DNA of 5,567 bases, taken from positions 1-5,567 of the forward strand of contig DASCPW010000014.1 in the NCBI GenBank assembly GCA_036012725.1, in the 5' to 3' direction. Position 1 is the stretch's first letter. Every line of letters begins with the position of its first letter. The DNA comes from GCA-2686765 sp036012725 (lineage in GTDB: Bacteria > Pseudomonadota > Alphaproteobacteria > Rhodospirillales > 2-02-FULL-58-16). Positions 1-5,542 of this stretch are shown piece by piece. The notes beneath the pieces are model-generated. The model made no database searches. It was not told the origin of the DNA and worked only from the letters and a program-made list of their open reading frames with translations. A program made the translations under genes and the position numbers.

Positions 1-551
1 TCACTGACCAGATGCGGGCGATTGGTGGCGAGAACGTCCATGTCATGGCTGCCGGTTTGGAGAATGATCCCTTGGCGCAACGACACTTCTGGGCCCAGCC
101 CGACGCCATTCTTGCCCTTGAGGAGAACAAAAAGCCGCCCCACCCGTTCGATGACATCCAGATAACGCTCAAACCCAATCGTCTCATAATCAACCTCGAG
201 GGCCGGGCGTTTACCCTCCAGACGAAACGGCGGAACCGGAGACGTCAGAGTGCCATCCGGCGCCCTGGCCGGCGGGCTTGCCGGCTCGACCCGCGTTGGC
301 TCGGGTTTGGCCGGCTCAGGCTCGGGTTCCTCTACATACAAGCTGCCGGCGGGGTACAAGGGTACCAAGCGGGCTGTTTTCCGCGAGGCATGAGTGTTGT
401 TTTGAACCGGGTTGCTTTCGGTCGATGGCGGCGGGGGTTCATCACTGGCCTGCTCATCTGGGATTAGCGTCCGTGAGGACAGGCGCTCCACTCCACCCAC
501 CATGAGGATCGCAAGAAGCACCAGCCAGAAGAACCGCCACCTCCGGCTCAT
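1..551 (-). CDS. Membrane-anchored protein with TonB-like Pro/Glu linker, 3' end cut by window edge
   Basis: This partial gene starts at the ATG at 551-549 and stays open for 183 codons to the left edge, so the C-terminus is missing. The start overlaps the stop of the preceding gene as ATGA (548-551). No clear Shine-Dalgarno is seen, so translational coupling is likely. Residues 1-6 are basic (MSRRWR). Residues 7-20 form one hydrophobic helix, giving an N-in, C-periplasmic anchor. Residues about 30-110 are low-complexity and rich in Pro and Glu, including EEPEPEPAKPEPTRVEP near 74-90, which recalls the rigid periplasm-spanning segment of TonB. A folded domain appears to begin near residue 115 (ALEVDYETIGFERYLDVIE) and runs to the edge. 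What is visible of it does not look like the TonB C-terminal domain. Inferred role: a force-transducing or bridging partner of the ExbB/ExbD-like pair encoded upstream. Reading frame and anchor are well supported; function is not. Confidence 0.8.
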   Translation of the reverse strand, partial: MSRRWRFFWLVLLAILMVGGVERLSSRTLIPDEQASDEPPPPSTESNPVQNNTHASRKTARLVPLYPAGSLYVEEPEPEPAKPEPTRVEPASPPARAPDGTLTSPVPPFRLEGKRPALEVDYETIGFERYLDVIERVGRLFVLLKGKNGVGLGPEVSLRQGIILQTGSHDMDVLATNRPHLVS

Positions 552-1087
552 TTGATTTCAGCAAGCAGGCGGCTGGCGTTCTCGTAGAACGCTTTGACCT
601 CACCGTAATCCTCACCTGCCGTCTGCCGAGGACTGGAACGGCCCGAGGACGGCATGTCATCTTCGAGCCCTCCGACCTCGACCGGATCGACCGGGGCCGT
701 CGGAAGGTCGGGCAGGTCCGTAGCAGAAGGCCTCGGAAGAGTATCCCTGCCCCAGGACGAAGATGCCTCGGCGGTCCTGACGGTGGCGGACTTAGGCTTA
801 GACGTTTCCGTTGGGGAAGCTTTTTTTGGCTTTTTGGTCTTCTCCACCACCTTGTCTTTTCCATATCCGGATGATCTTGCCTTGACGTCTTCCAGAGCCT
901 TGCTGACTTGTTTTTCCAGGCTGGTAAAGTCCTCGTTGGCGTTTCCGGTTATCGACGGAATATCGGGAATATTGTCCTGTACCTTAGCGCCCAGTTCCTG
1001 AGCTGCTTCCAGGGCGGTCTGATCGGGTTTCTTGACGGCGATGGCGACCAGAATGGATAGAATGGCCAAAAGAAATAGCGTTCTCAT
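548..1087 (-). CDS. Single-pass membrane protein with long charged/proline linker, unknown function
   Basis: This 179-aa protein belongs to no family I recognise. Residues 2-18 (RTLFLLAILSILVAIAV) form an N-terminal anchor or uncleaved signal, and the rest is probably periplasmic. Residues 22-72 look helical. Residues 79-100 are Lys-rich (KTKKPKK, SKPKS). Residues 110-155 are a disordered Pro/Ser/Asp stretch. The last 20 residues, from about EDYGEVKAFYENASRLLAEIK, form an amphipathic helix that could be a docking element. The start is the ATG at 1087-1085, which overlaps the upstream stop as ATGA. It is preceded by GGAAGGAG (1098-1105), about 10 bases away. The gene lies between the ExbD-like gene and the Pro/Glu-rich gene, overlapping both by 4 bases. 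This suggests a dedicated subunit of the same complex, perhaps a second transducer or linker. Confidence 0.85.
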   Translation of the reverse strand: MRTLFLLAILSILVAIAVKKPDQTALEAAQELGAKVQDNIPDIPSITGNANEDFTSLEKQVSKALEDVKARSSGYGKDKVVEKTKKPKKASPTETSKPKSATVRTAEASSSWGRDTLPRPSATDLPDLPTAPVDPVEVGGLEDDMPSSGRSSPRQTAGEDYGEVKAFYENASRLLAEIK

Positions 1088-1515
1088 TTTCCGGTTTCTC
1101 CTTCCAGGGCAACGGCGAGCCCCACTTTCAGACCCAGCCGGCGCAAGGGTTGCTCGGCGTCCAGGTAGTTCTGCACCGAGGCCGTCTTGGCGACGAGCAG
1201 GATCGGCGTCTTGTTTTGATTTTTTGCAGTCTTCACCACCGCGCCGGCGCTAAGACGGCGGCCGTCGGGCAGTTCGTACATCCATCCATCCCCCTGGGCT
1301 CTGACGGGCTTCAGGGGAAGCAGCGTTTCGGGTTCGTCTCCAGCGTTCTCATCGGATGTCGGCACCTCGAAGTCATGGGGAACGACCCGTTGCGAACTGG
1401 GATCGCCCATCTGGAACGCGAACAGCATCAGTGCCCCGAACAGAAGATCGATCATCAGGGTCGGCGGGCGCAGGCTGGGCGGTGGCATCTCGGAGTGACG
1501 GTTGGCGGGTTTCAT
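1084..1515 (-). CDS. ExbD/TolR-like motor subunit
   Basis: This 143-aa protein has the usual ExbD/TolR architecture and length. A 20-residue cytoplasmic tail is followed by one membrane helix at about residues 20-38 (LMIDLLFGALMLFAFQMGDP). A Pro/Glu-rich linker occupies 45-70, and a small periplasmic domain runs from 77 to the end. Asp23 sits at the start of the helix in the motif FID/MID. In ExbD, TolR and MotB the equivalent Asp is the protonatable residue of the ion channel. The C-terminal pattern, a DG turn, TPILLVAKTASVQNYLDAE, then a Gly-Leu-x-Val strand, fits the ExbD/TolR periplasmic fold. The start is fixed by homology and by the ATGA overlap (1512-1515) with the channel gene, with AAGGAAA (1523-1529) upstream. 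The same frame is open upstream to 2067, but that part is a shadow of the channel gene. No OmpA-type peptidoglycan-binding domain is present, so it is not MotB-like or ZorB-like at its C-terminus. Partner: the product of 1512-2042. Confidence 0.85.
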   Translation of the reverse strand: MKPANRHSEMPPPSLRPPTLMIDLLFGALMLFAFQMGDPSSQRVVPHDFEVPTSDENAGDEPETLLPLKPVRAQGDGWMYELPDGRRLSAGAVVKTAKNQNKTPILLVAKTASVQNYLDAEQPLRRLGLKVGLAVALEGETGK

Positions 1516-2042
1516 GGCGCGGTTTCCTTGTCCCGCGGCAGTACCCTGTGCAGGGTGAACGCCATCAGCGCCAGAACGCCGCCGGCGATGCTGCTGCCAA
1601 AAGCAATGGCGAACTGGGTGATGAATGCGGCCTGGGTTTCCGGGTTTGCCGGGCCGGCCTCGCCATAGACGAGCAGCGCCGTCAGGAGACTCAGGAAGGT
1701 GGTCAGCAAGCCGACCAGGGGACAGGCTTCCGTCGCCCAGTGCAGGGTGTAGCCGATGCCCTGCCAGCGACGCGGTGCACCCACCTCGAACCACTCGACG
1801 ATCATGGCCCCGATGACATAGAACAGGAAGGTCGTGACCACAGCGAAGAACGGCCAAGATACGCCGACAAACTTCTCGACGAAGCCGTGGGTGCCCTCGA
1901 AGGCGATCCGCGGCACCGCCCACCTGAAGATGATCCAGGTGGTGATTCCCATGGTGATGGCGACGGTGATCGTATTCAGTTCGCGGACAAAGGCCGAGAA
2001 CCGCCGCGCAAACAGCCTCGGGGCGGGCGTTCCATAAATCAT
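1512..2042 (-). CDS. Compact MotA/TolQ/ExbB-family proton-channel subunit
   Basis: This 176-aa inner-membrane protein has four likely membrane helices, at about residues 23-41, 63-83, 107-126 and 143-166. Basic residues occur in the N-tail, the 84-106 loop (RRW) and the C-tail, which supports N-in/C-in topology. The third helix carries PLVGLLTTFLSLL, matching the family signature around the second-last helix (ExbB PYVGLFGT). Thr115 is the probable equivalent of ExbB Thr148. The last helix has FGSSIAGG, with Ser150/Ser151 in the place of the pore Thr and a conserved small-residue packing face. Four helices is the MotA plan, but the cytoplasmic loop between helices 2 and 3 is only about 23 residues. 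The large cytoplasmic domain of MotA, and the corresponding part of ExbB/TolQ, is therefore absent. The start lies two bases after the preceding stop (TAG, 2045-2047), with only a weak AAG-type ribosome site. The downstream ExbD-like gene overlaps it by 4 bases. Inferred role: the ion-conducting ring around the ExbD-like dimer. Confidence 0.85.
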   Translation of the reverse strand: MIYGTPAPRLFARRFSAFVRELNTITVAITMGITTWIIFRWAVPRIAFEGTHGFVEKFVGVSWPFFAVVTTFLFYVIGAMIVEWFEVGAPRRWQGIGYTLHWATEACPLVGLLTTFLSLLTALLVYGEAGPANPETQAAFITQFAIAFGSSIAGGVLALMAFTLHRVLPRDKETAP

Positions 2043-2044
2043 TG

Positions 2045-2452
2045 CTAATTCTTACTTGCCCGGACACGGATCGTCCGTCCGGTGAGGGGATAATAGATTT
2101 CCAGGTTCATGCCGGTACGCTCGCGGAGCAGCTTCGCCGGGACCTCGGACAGGGCAGCGTCGGTCAACGTCAGTTCGCTCTCCATGCCGAGGATGCCGAG
2201 CCGGGCGTGGCCCGTGTAGCAGTCGGCGACGGCCATTCTCACTTTTGCGTCCGCCAATCCATGTTTTGAGGCGAACCAGACGGGAAGGACGGCCTTGCAG
2301 AAGCTCCTGGTCCGCTCGACAAGCGCCTTTTCGATGGCCTGGTCCTTATCCGTTTCCCCAGCCGAGGCTGGGTTCATTGCCAGGACTGCGAAGGTCAGCG
2401 CCAGCGCCGCCAGGAACATCAAGGCGCCGCGGATGAAATTCTCATGCGTCAT
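2045..2452 (-). CDS. Secreted two-cysteine protein of unknown function
   Basis: This 135-aa protein has a Sec signal peptide. A hydrophobic stretch at about residues 9-26 ends in a good signal-peptidase I site, PASA|GE (after residue 31). The mature part is about 104 residues and is predicted periplasmic. It begins with an acidic helix (ETDKDQAIEKALVERTRSFCKAV) and has exactly two cysteines, Cys52 and Cys78. These are well placed for a disulfide joining two helices, MAVADCY being the second. The C-terminal half (LTLTDAALSEVPAKLLRERTG, then LEIYYPLTGRTIRVR) looks alpha/beta and ends in a basic strand. I recognise no family. The start ATG at 2452-2450 has a strong GAGGAG (2461-2466) eight bases upstream. 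The gene lies 17 bases after the coiled-coil gene and 2 bases before the channel gene, so it is probably a periplasmic accessory of the same assembly. Confidence 0.85.
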   Translation of the reverse strand: MTHENFIRGALMFLAALALTFAVLAMNPASAGETDKDQAIEKALVERTRSFCKAVLPVWFASKHGLADAKVRMAVADCYTGHARLGILGMESELTLTDAALSEVPAKLLRERTGMNLEIYYPLTGRTIRVRASKN

Positions 2453-2460
2453 GATTTGAT

Positions 2461-2466
2461 CTCCTC
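2461..2466 (-). promoter_or_regulatory. Ribosome binding site of the two-cysteine protein gene
   Basis: The minus strand reads GAGGAG, eight bases before the ATG at 2452, within the 17-base gap. It supports the start that includes the complete signal peptide. Confidence 0.68.
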
Positions 2467-2469
2467 TTC

Positions 2470-3468
2470 TCAGAAGTTGGAGAAACTCCGAACCTCCAGG
2501 TCCTCCGGATGGCCAGGAGAGGAAGGTTTGCGGGATAACGTCTCGTCGGCTTGATCGACGAGGGAATCGGTGAAGTCGGCGATGACTGTCGCCATGGTGT
2601 TGAGCGGCTTGGCGCCTGTCGTCGGCGTCTTTACAGAGCCAAGGCTGGGGATTGCGCGTTCGGCCACCTCCTGGGTCATCTCCAAGCGGCCTAGTTGGAT
2701 GGCAATGGCGACCTCGTCGCGCAAATCCTTGATGGCCTCTTTTTCGGTCGCGACCTGCGCGTACATGTCACCCAGGCGATTGACGGTCTGATCCAGTGCT
2801 TCCAGGCGCTTGTTGCGAATGCCGCCGGTGGTGTCTGTATGGCGTCCGGAGAGGCGTGCCTTGTCGAAGGTAATCTTCCGATCCAGGGCCGAGGTCATCC
2901 GCTGCAGGCTGTTGAACCGGCTGGCCAGGTTGTGGTCTTTTCGCGCCCAGTTCCTGAGATCCACCAGGGCGTTGCGCATGGAGCGGCCGGCGGCAATGTT
3001 TCGTTGGATGCGGTTTTGGAGCTTGCCGGCGCCGCCCGTCGGGTCACCGGACTTCCTAACCTCGTTGGCAAGCCTGGCAAGATCGGACAGGTTCTCGGAG
3101 ATTACCTTGGCCGCCGAGTCGACCAGCTTGTAAGACTGGCTCAGGTACTCGGCTGACAGGTTGATCATCTGCCCGGTGAGGAGGCGCCTTCGCTTTTGCT
3201 GTTCGCCGGCATCGTCCTCCATAGGCCTTTCGGCAAGTTGCTCGTGCAACTTGCTCATCTCAGCCGACAGTTGATCAAGGCGGGCGCGCATCTCTACAAC
3301 GCTTTTCTCATGGGCGTTGGTTCTGCCGTCGATCTTCTCGAAAGCCTGGAAGATGCGGCTGTCGAGCGAGGTCTGCTTGGCCTCGGCGGCGAATGACGCG
3401 AAGCCCAGAAGCATGAGCGCCAAGGCCATGCTAAAGCGGGTTAAATAGGTATTGCTGATAGAAGTCAT
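2470..3468 (-). CDS. Secreted alpha-helical/coiled-coil protein, unknown function
   Basis: This 332-aa protein has an N-terminal signal peptide. The hydrophobic core is at about residues 13-27 (SMALALMLLGFASFA), with cleavage likely at the AEA|K site near residue 30. Almost all of the mature chain reads as long charged helices. Residues 50-82 have a clear heptad pattern (EKSVVEMRARLDQLSAEMSKLHEQL). Further helices lie at about 95-140, 148-205 and 217-270. Short breaks occur at DPTGGAGK (142-149) and GRHTDTTGG (208-216). The tail from about residue 275 is a Thr/Pro/Gly linker, then a helix, then a polar C-terminus ending in Phe. There is no cysteine and no catalytic motif. The ribosome site GGAAGGA (3476-3482) lies seven bases from the ATG. 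Such rod-like periplasmic proteins often act as spacers or scaffolds; CpoB of the Tol system is a distant analogue, without evidence of homology. Expression and localisation are well supported; the role is not. Confidence 0.85.
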   Translation of the reverse strand: MTSISNTYLTRFSMALALMLLGFASFAAEAKQTSLDSRIFQAFEKIDGRTNAHEKSVVEMRARLDQLSAEMSKLHEQLAERPMEDDAGEQQKRRRLLTGQMINLSAEYLSQSYKLVDSAAKVISENLSDLARLANEVRKSGDPTGGAGKLQNRIQRNIAAGRSMRNALVDLRNWARKDHNLASRFNSLQRMTSALDRKITFDKARLSGRHTDTTGGIRNKRLEALDQTVNRLGDMYAQVATEKEAIKDLRDEVAIAIQLGRLEMTQEVAERAIPSLGSVKTPTTGAKPLNTMATVIADFTDSLVDQADETLSRKPSSPGHPEDLEVRSFSNF

Positions 3469-3475
3469 ATTCCCG

Positions 3476-3482
3476 TCCTTCC
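3476..3482 (-). promoter_or_regulatory. Ribosome binding site of the coiled-coil gene
   Basis: The minus strand reads GGAAGGA, seven bases before the ATG at 3468, inside the 16-base gap after the lipoprotein stop. It fixes the start that keeps the signal peptide. Confidence 0.65.
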
Positions 3483-3484
3483 GT

Positions 3485-4063
3485 TCACAGCCCGGCGCTC
3501 ATGGTGGCAAAGTGCTTCTCTTTGAGCGTTCGGAATTGATGGTTAGCGTTGACCGGCAAATCCCGGTTCTCCATTGCTCGGTAGAGGCTGATGACGTCCA
3601 CGTAGGAGAGATCGACGCGGACCGGCTTGCCTAAGGATTCGTCCAGCTGCCGGGCGATGCGCCGGAAAGTGGCGATGTTCCCTTCCCGCAATGCAAGCAG
3701 GGCCATGGCGCAGCTGATGGCGTGGTGGCCATCGCTGTCTCTGTCCTGAAGGGCGCGCACCTCGAAAAGCAGGTGGCGGGCCTCGACGAAGCGCTTCTGC
3801 CGGGAAAGCTCGACGGCGTCGTGCAACGCTTTTTCCACTCTGCCGCCGTTGGCAAGGGACGCCGGGTCCCGGGGTAGCACGACGGTTTCCGCCGCGCCGG
3901 GTTTGGAGGAGTTGAACCAGTTCAATTCGCTGAGACCGAATTCAGGAAAGGAGTTGGCGCCCGTTTGGCAGCCGCCGAGGAGAAAGGATGCCAGAAGCAG
4001 CGGCAGCGCTCCAGCGGCAACCGTCCGCGATGCCCGGCGGTGTTGAGAATGCTTAAAATTCAT
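3485..4063 (-). CDS. Outer-membrane lipoprotein with TPR-like helices
   Basis: This 192-aa protein has a type II signal peptide. A basic N-region (KHSQHRRASR) is followed by a hydrophobic core at residues 15-29 and the lipobox LGGC, with Cys32 as the lipidated residue. The residues after the Cys are Gln-Thr, not Asp. By the standard Lol rule this predicts sorting to the outer membrane. Residues 33-72 are a flexible linker. Residues about 75-165 are a run of amphipathic helices (KALHDAVELSRQKRFVEARHLLFEV, then HHAISCAMALLALREGNIATFRRIARQL). Their helix-turn-helix spacing resembles TPR repeats without a clean match. The start ATG at 4063-4061 follows GGGAGGA (4070-4076), seven bases away. A 41-base gap separates it from the PcfJ-like gene. 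In context it could be the outer-membrane contact of the ExbB/ExbD-like machine, analogous to Pal or CpoB in position only. Confidence 0.88.
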   Translation of the reverse strand: MNFKHSQHRRASRTVAAGALPLLLASFLLGGCQTGANSFPEFGLSELNWFNSSKPGAAETVVLPRDPASLANGGRVEKALHDAVELSRQKRFVEARHLLFEVRALQDRDSDGHHAISCAMALLALREGNIATFRRIARQLDESLGKPVRVDLSYVDVISLYRAMENRDLPVNANHQFRTLKEKHFATMSAGL

Positions 4064-4069
4064 GTTGGT

Positions 4070-4076
4070 TCCTCCC
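4070..4076 (-). promoter_or_regulatory. Strong ribosome binding site of the lipoprotein gene
   Basis: The minus strand reads GGGAGGA, seven bases before the ATG at 4063. It supports that start over later in-frame ATGs and keeps the whole lipoprotein signal peptide. It lies in the 41-base gap after the PcfJ-like gene, the longest gap in the operon. The gap shows no convincing promoter or terminator. Confidence 0.7.
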
Positions 4077-4104
4077 TGGAAGAATATTTGGCGTCTTTAC
4101 CTGA

Positions 4105-5484
4105 TTAACCATTGGAGCAGGCCAAGGTGTCAAAATCGGTCACATAATCTTCGCTTGTTTGACGGTCTTGATTCTCAGGAATGTTTTGCTCGTGGAGCAA
4201 CTTTTCCACGAAGAGCCGGATATAGCTTTCCGTCTGGTTGTCGAGCGGTTCGTTGTCGAAGCCGAGTGCCTTCTCGAAATGCCAGCCCGCGCCTGGATCT
4301 AGCCCCAACCTGACGGTAGCCCGCTCTCCCCCGTCCCAGTGGCAGAAATATGCATTCCCATCAATGACCGAAGGGATCAACGCCGCCAGGCAGTTTTGCA
4401 TTTGCAGCGCCTCGTCCATCATGGATTTGGTGCTGGTAAGGGGAACAAGGGGATCACGGCGGCAGACCGGCGGCGTTGGAAATTCGACCACTTCGGAAAA
4501 CCGTTTCTCCCACCTGGCGCTCCAGTCCAGGAATTGAACGAAATTACGGACCCGCGTGAGGGAATGCAGGGCCCTTTCCCGCAAATCGCTGGGCGCGCCC
4601 GGGAAAATCCCGACCAGAATCCTGATATCCAAACTCAAGGTATTGTCCATCAAGAGGCCAAGGCACCCGGCGGCGAGGAGATTGTTGAGGAAAATCCAGA
4701 CGACATTTGGCAGCAGGAATTCCCGGGGGAGGGCGTTCAGGGCTTCGACCGTCTCGGGATCGATTGCTTTCGCATGGGAGAAAGCCTTGGCGGTTTTGCC
4801 ATCGGCCATGCATTCGATCACAGCCTGATAGACGCCCTTGTGACACGGCAAATCTCCGAGTTTGTTGAGAGCCCTCAAGGTGGCCTTGCTGCAGTCAACG
4901 CCGGAAATAGCGGATAGCAGTTCGGTCCTTTTATTTCTCATCAGCATTCGGGCAAAGTCGTTTCGCTCTGTCCTCAAAAGACGCTCCCCTTCCGACAGGG
5001 CGAAACAGGCGAACACGAACTGCTGGTTGTTGTTGAATATCTCCTCGTCCAGAAACCTGGCGAAGTCGGGCTGCTGCCAGATGAGGTCCAGGGCCAGCCA
5101 CTGGTAACGCCCGAGGGAGCCAACCACGCTACGCATCCGTTGGGGAATACCGGAAAACATCCCGGCGAATGCGGCGTTCGCCTCATACCGCCATCTTGAC
5201 GGAAGGACTTTCGACAATCCCCTCACGCCTGTGGCCCGGATCTCACAGTGGTCCCGCCAGACGCCATTTGGATTCAAGGGAGCCCAGGTGGGGATGATTT
5301 CGCGGGCTATATTTGTGCGAGTATCAACCTTCCAACACCCGAATAGCTTCTCCCACAAACCGTAGATGTAACGCGTTTGACCCAGTTCCTCGACCATCGC
5401 GCTTTTGGTGAAGTGGTATTTCCAGGTCCCGATGTTTGCGCGGTTTCCGTCTCGTGAGGTCAGGTTGAGCTCAAGCTGGCGCAT
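4105..5484 (-). CDS. PcfJ-domain protein
   Basis: This 459-aa protein has no signal peptide or convincing membrane anchor and is predicted cytoplasmic. The C-terminal region, about residues 347-430, matches the PcfJ-like domain. It contains PLTSTKSMMDEALQMQNCLAAL, then a GNAYFCHW strand, GERATVRLGL, a Trp-containing strand near 401 and a GFDNEPL segment. In the family the first element usually ends in H-C; here it is Asn364-Cys365. PcfJ was named from a gene on the enterococcal conjugative plasmid pCF10, and its biochemical activity is not established. The first 340 residues are helical and rich in Trp, Arg and Leu, with no motif I recognise. No ATG, GTG or TTG start lies upstream in frame before a stop, so 5484 is the longest start. 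Its GAGGA (5486-5490) is only one base from the ATG, which is unusually close. It is the first gene of the apparent operon and the only product not predicted to enter the envelope. It could be a regulator or a functionally separate gene. Confidence 0.82.
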   Translation of the reverse strand: MRQLELNLTSRDGNRANIGTWKYHFTKSAMVEELGQTRYIYGLWEKLFGCWKVDTRTNIAREIIPTWAPLNPNGVWRDHCEIRATGVRGLSKVLPSRWRYEANAAFAGMFSGIPQRMRSVVGSLGRYQWLALDLIWQQPDFARFLDEEIFNNNQQFVFACFALSEGERLLRTERNDFARMLMRNKRTELLSAISGVDCSKATLRALNKLGDLPCHKGVYQAVIECMADGKTAKAFSHAKAIDPETVEALNALPREFLLPNVVWIFLNNLLAAGCLGLLMDNTLSLDIRILVGIFPGAPSDLRERALHSLTRVRNFVQFLDWSARWEKRFSEVVEFPTPPVCRRDPLVPLTSTKSMMDEALQMQNCLAALIPSVIDGNAYFCHWDGGERATVRLGLDPGAGWHFEKALGFDNEPLDNQTESYIRLFVEKLLHEQNIPENQDRQTSEDYVTDFDTLACSNG

Positions 5485-5513
5485 ATCCTCAGCATTCAGG
5501 CAATTGTTATCAG

Positions 5514-5542
5514 AGAATCACTAAAGCACCATCGGGTGCCAA
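5514..5542 (-). promoter_or_regulatory. Candidate sigma70-like promoter for the operon
   Basis: On the minus strand, TTGGCA (5542-5537) matches five of six bases of the -35 consensus. A 17-base spacer follows, then GATTCT (5519-5514), a poor -10 with three of six matches. Transcription from it would begin roughly 20-25 bases before the PcfJ-like ATG. It is the best candidate in the 83 bases available. The true promoter may lie beyond the right edge. Confidence 0.25.
5526..5539. repeat. Small perfect inverted repeat upstream of the operon
   Basis: GCACC-ATCG-GGTGC is a perfect 5-base-pair inverted repeat with a 4-base loop, lying just inside the spacer of the candidate promoter. It could be an operator half-site pair or the hairpin of a weak terminator of an upstream minus-strand gene. 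Only three T residues follow it on the minus strand, so a Rho-independent terminator is not convincing. It may also be chance. Confidence 0.3.

Noticed and set aside
12..467. 151-codon plus-strand open frame at the left end
   Set aside because: It is antisense to the partial Pro/Glu-linker gene, whose start overlap, membrane helix and TonB-like composition are far more coherent.
1084..2042. Zorya defence system (ZorA/ZorB)
   Set aside because: The channel subunit lacks the long cytoplasmic tail of ZorA, the ExbD-like protein lacks the OmpA-type domain of ZorB, and no helicase, nuclease or other Zorya effector gene is present in the window.
1356..2048. 230-codon open frame on the plus strand
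   Set aside because: It is antisense to the ExbB/ExbD-like genes, which have family motifs, correct junctions and ribosome sites. Its composition (Arg/Gly/Asp-rich, low complexity) is that of a GC-rich shadow.
1516..2067. Long N-terminal extension of the ExbD-like frame up to 2067
   Set aside because: The extension overlaps the whole channel gene in another frame and encodes His/Arg-rich junk. The ATG at 1515 has a ribosome site, an ATGA junction and gives the normal ExbD length.
5525..5541. Sigma54 (-24/-12) promoter resembling TGGCACC...GTGCT on the minus strand
   Set aside because: TGGCAC fits the -24 element, but the GC of the -12 element is 11 bases from the GG instead of 10 and is preceded by GT rather than TT. 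Spacing is strict for this sigma factor, so it is not called.
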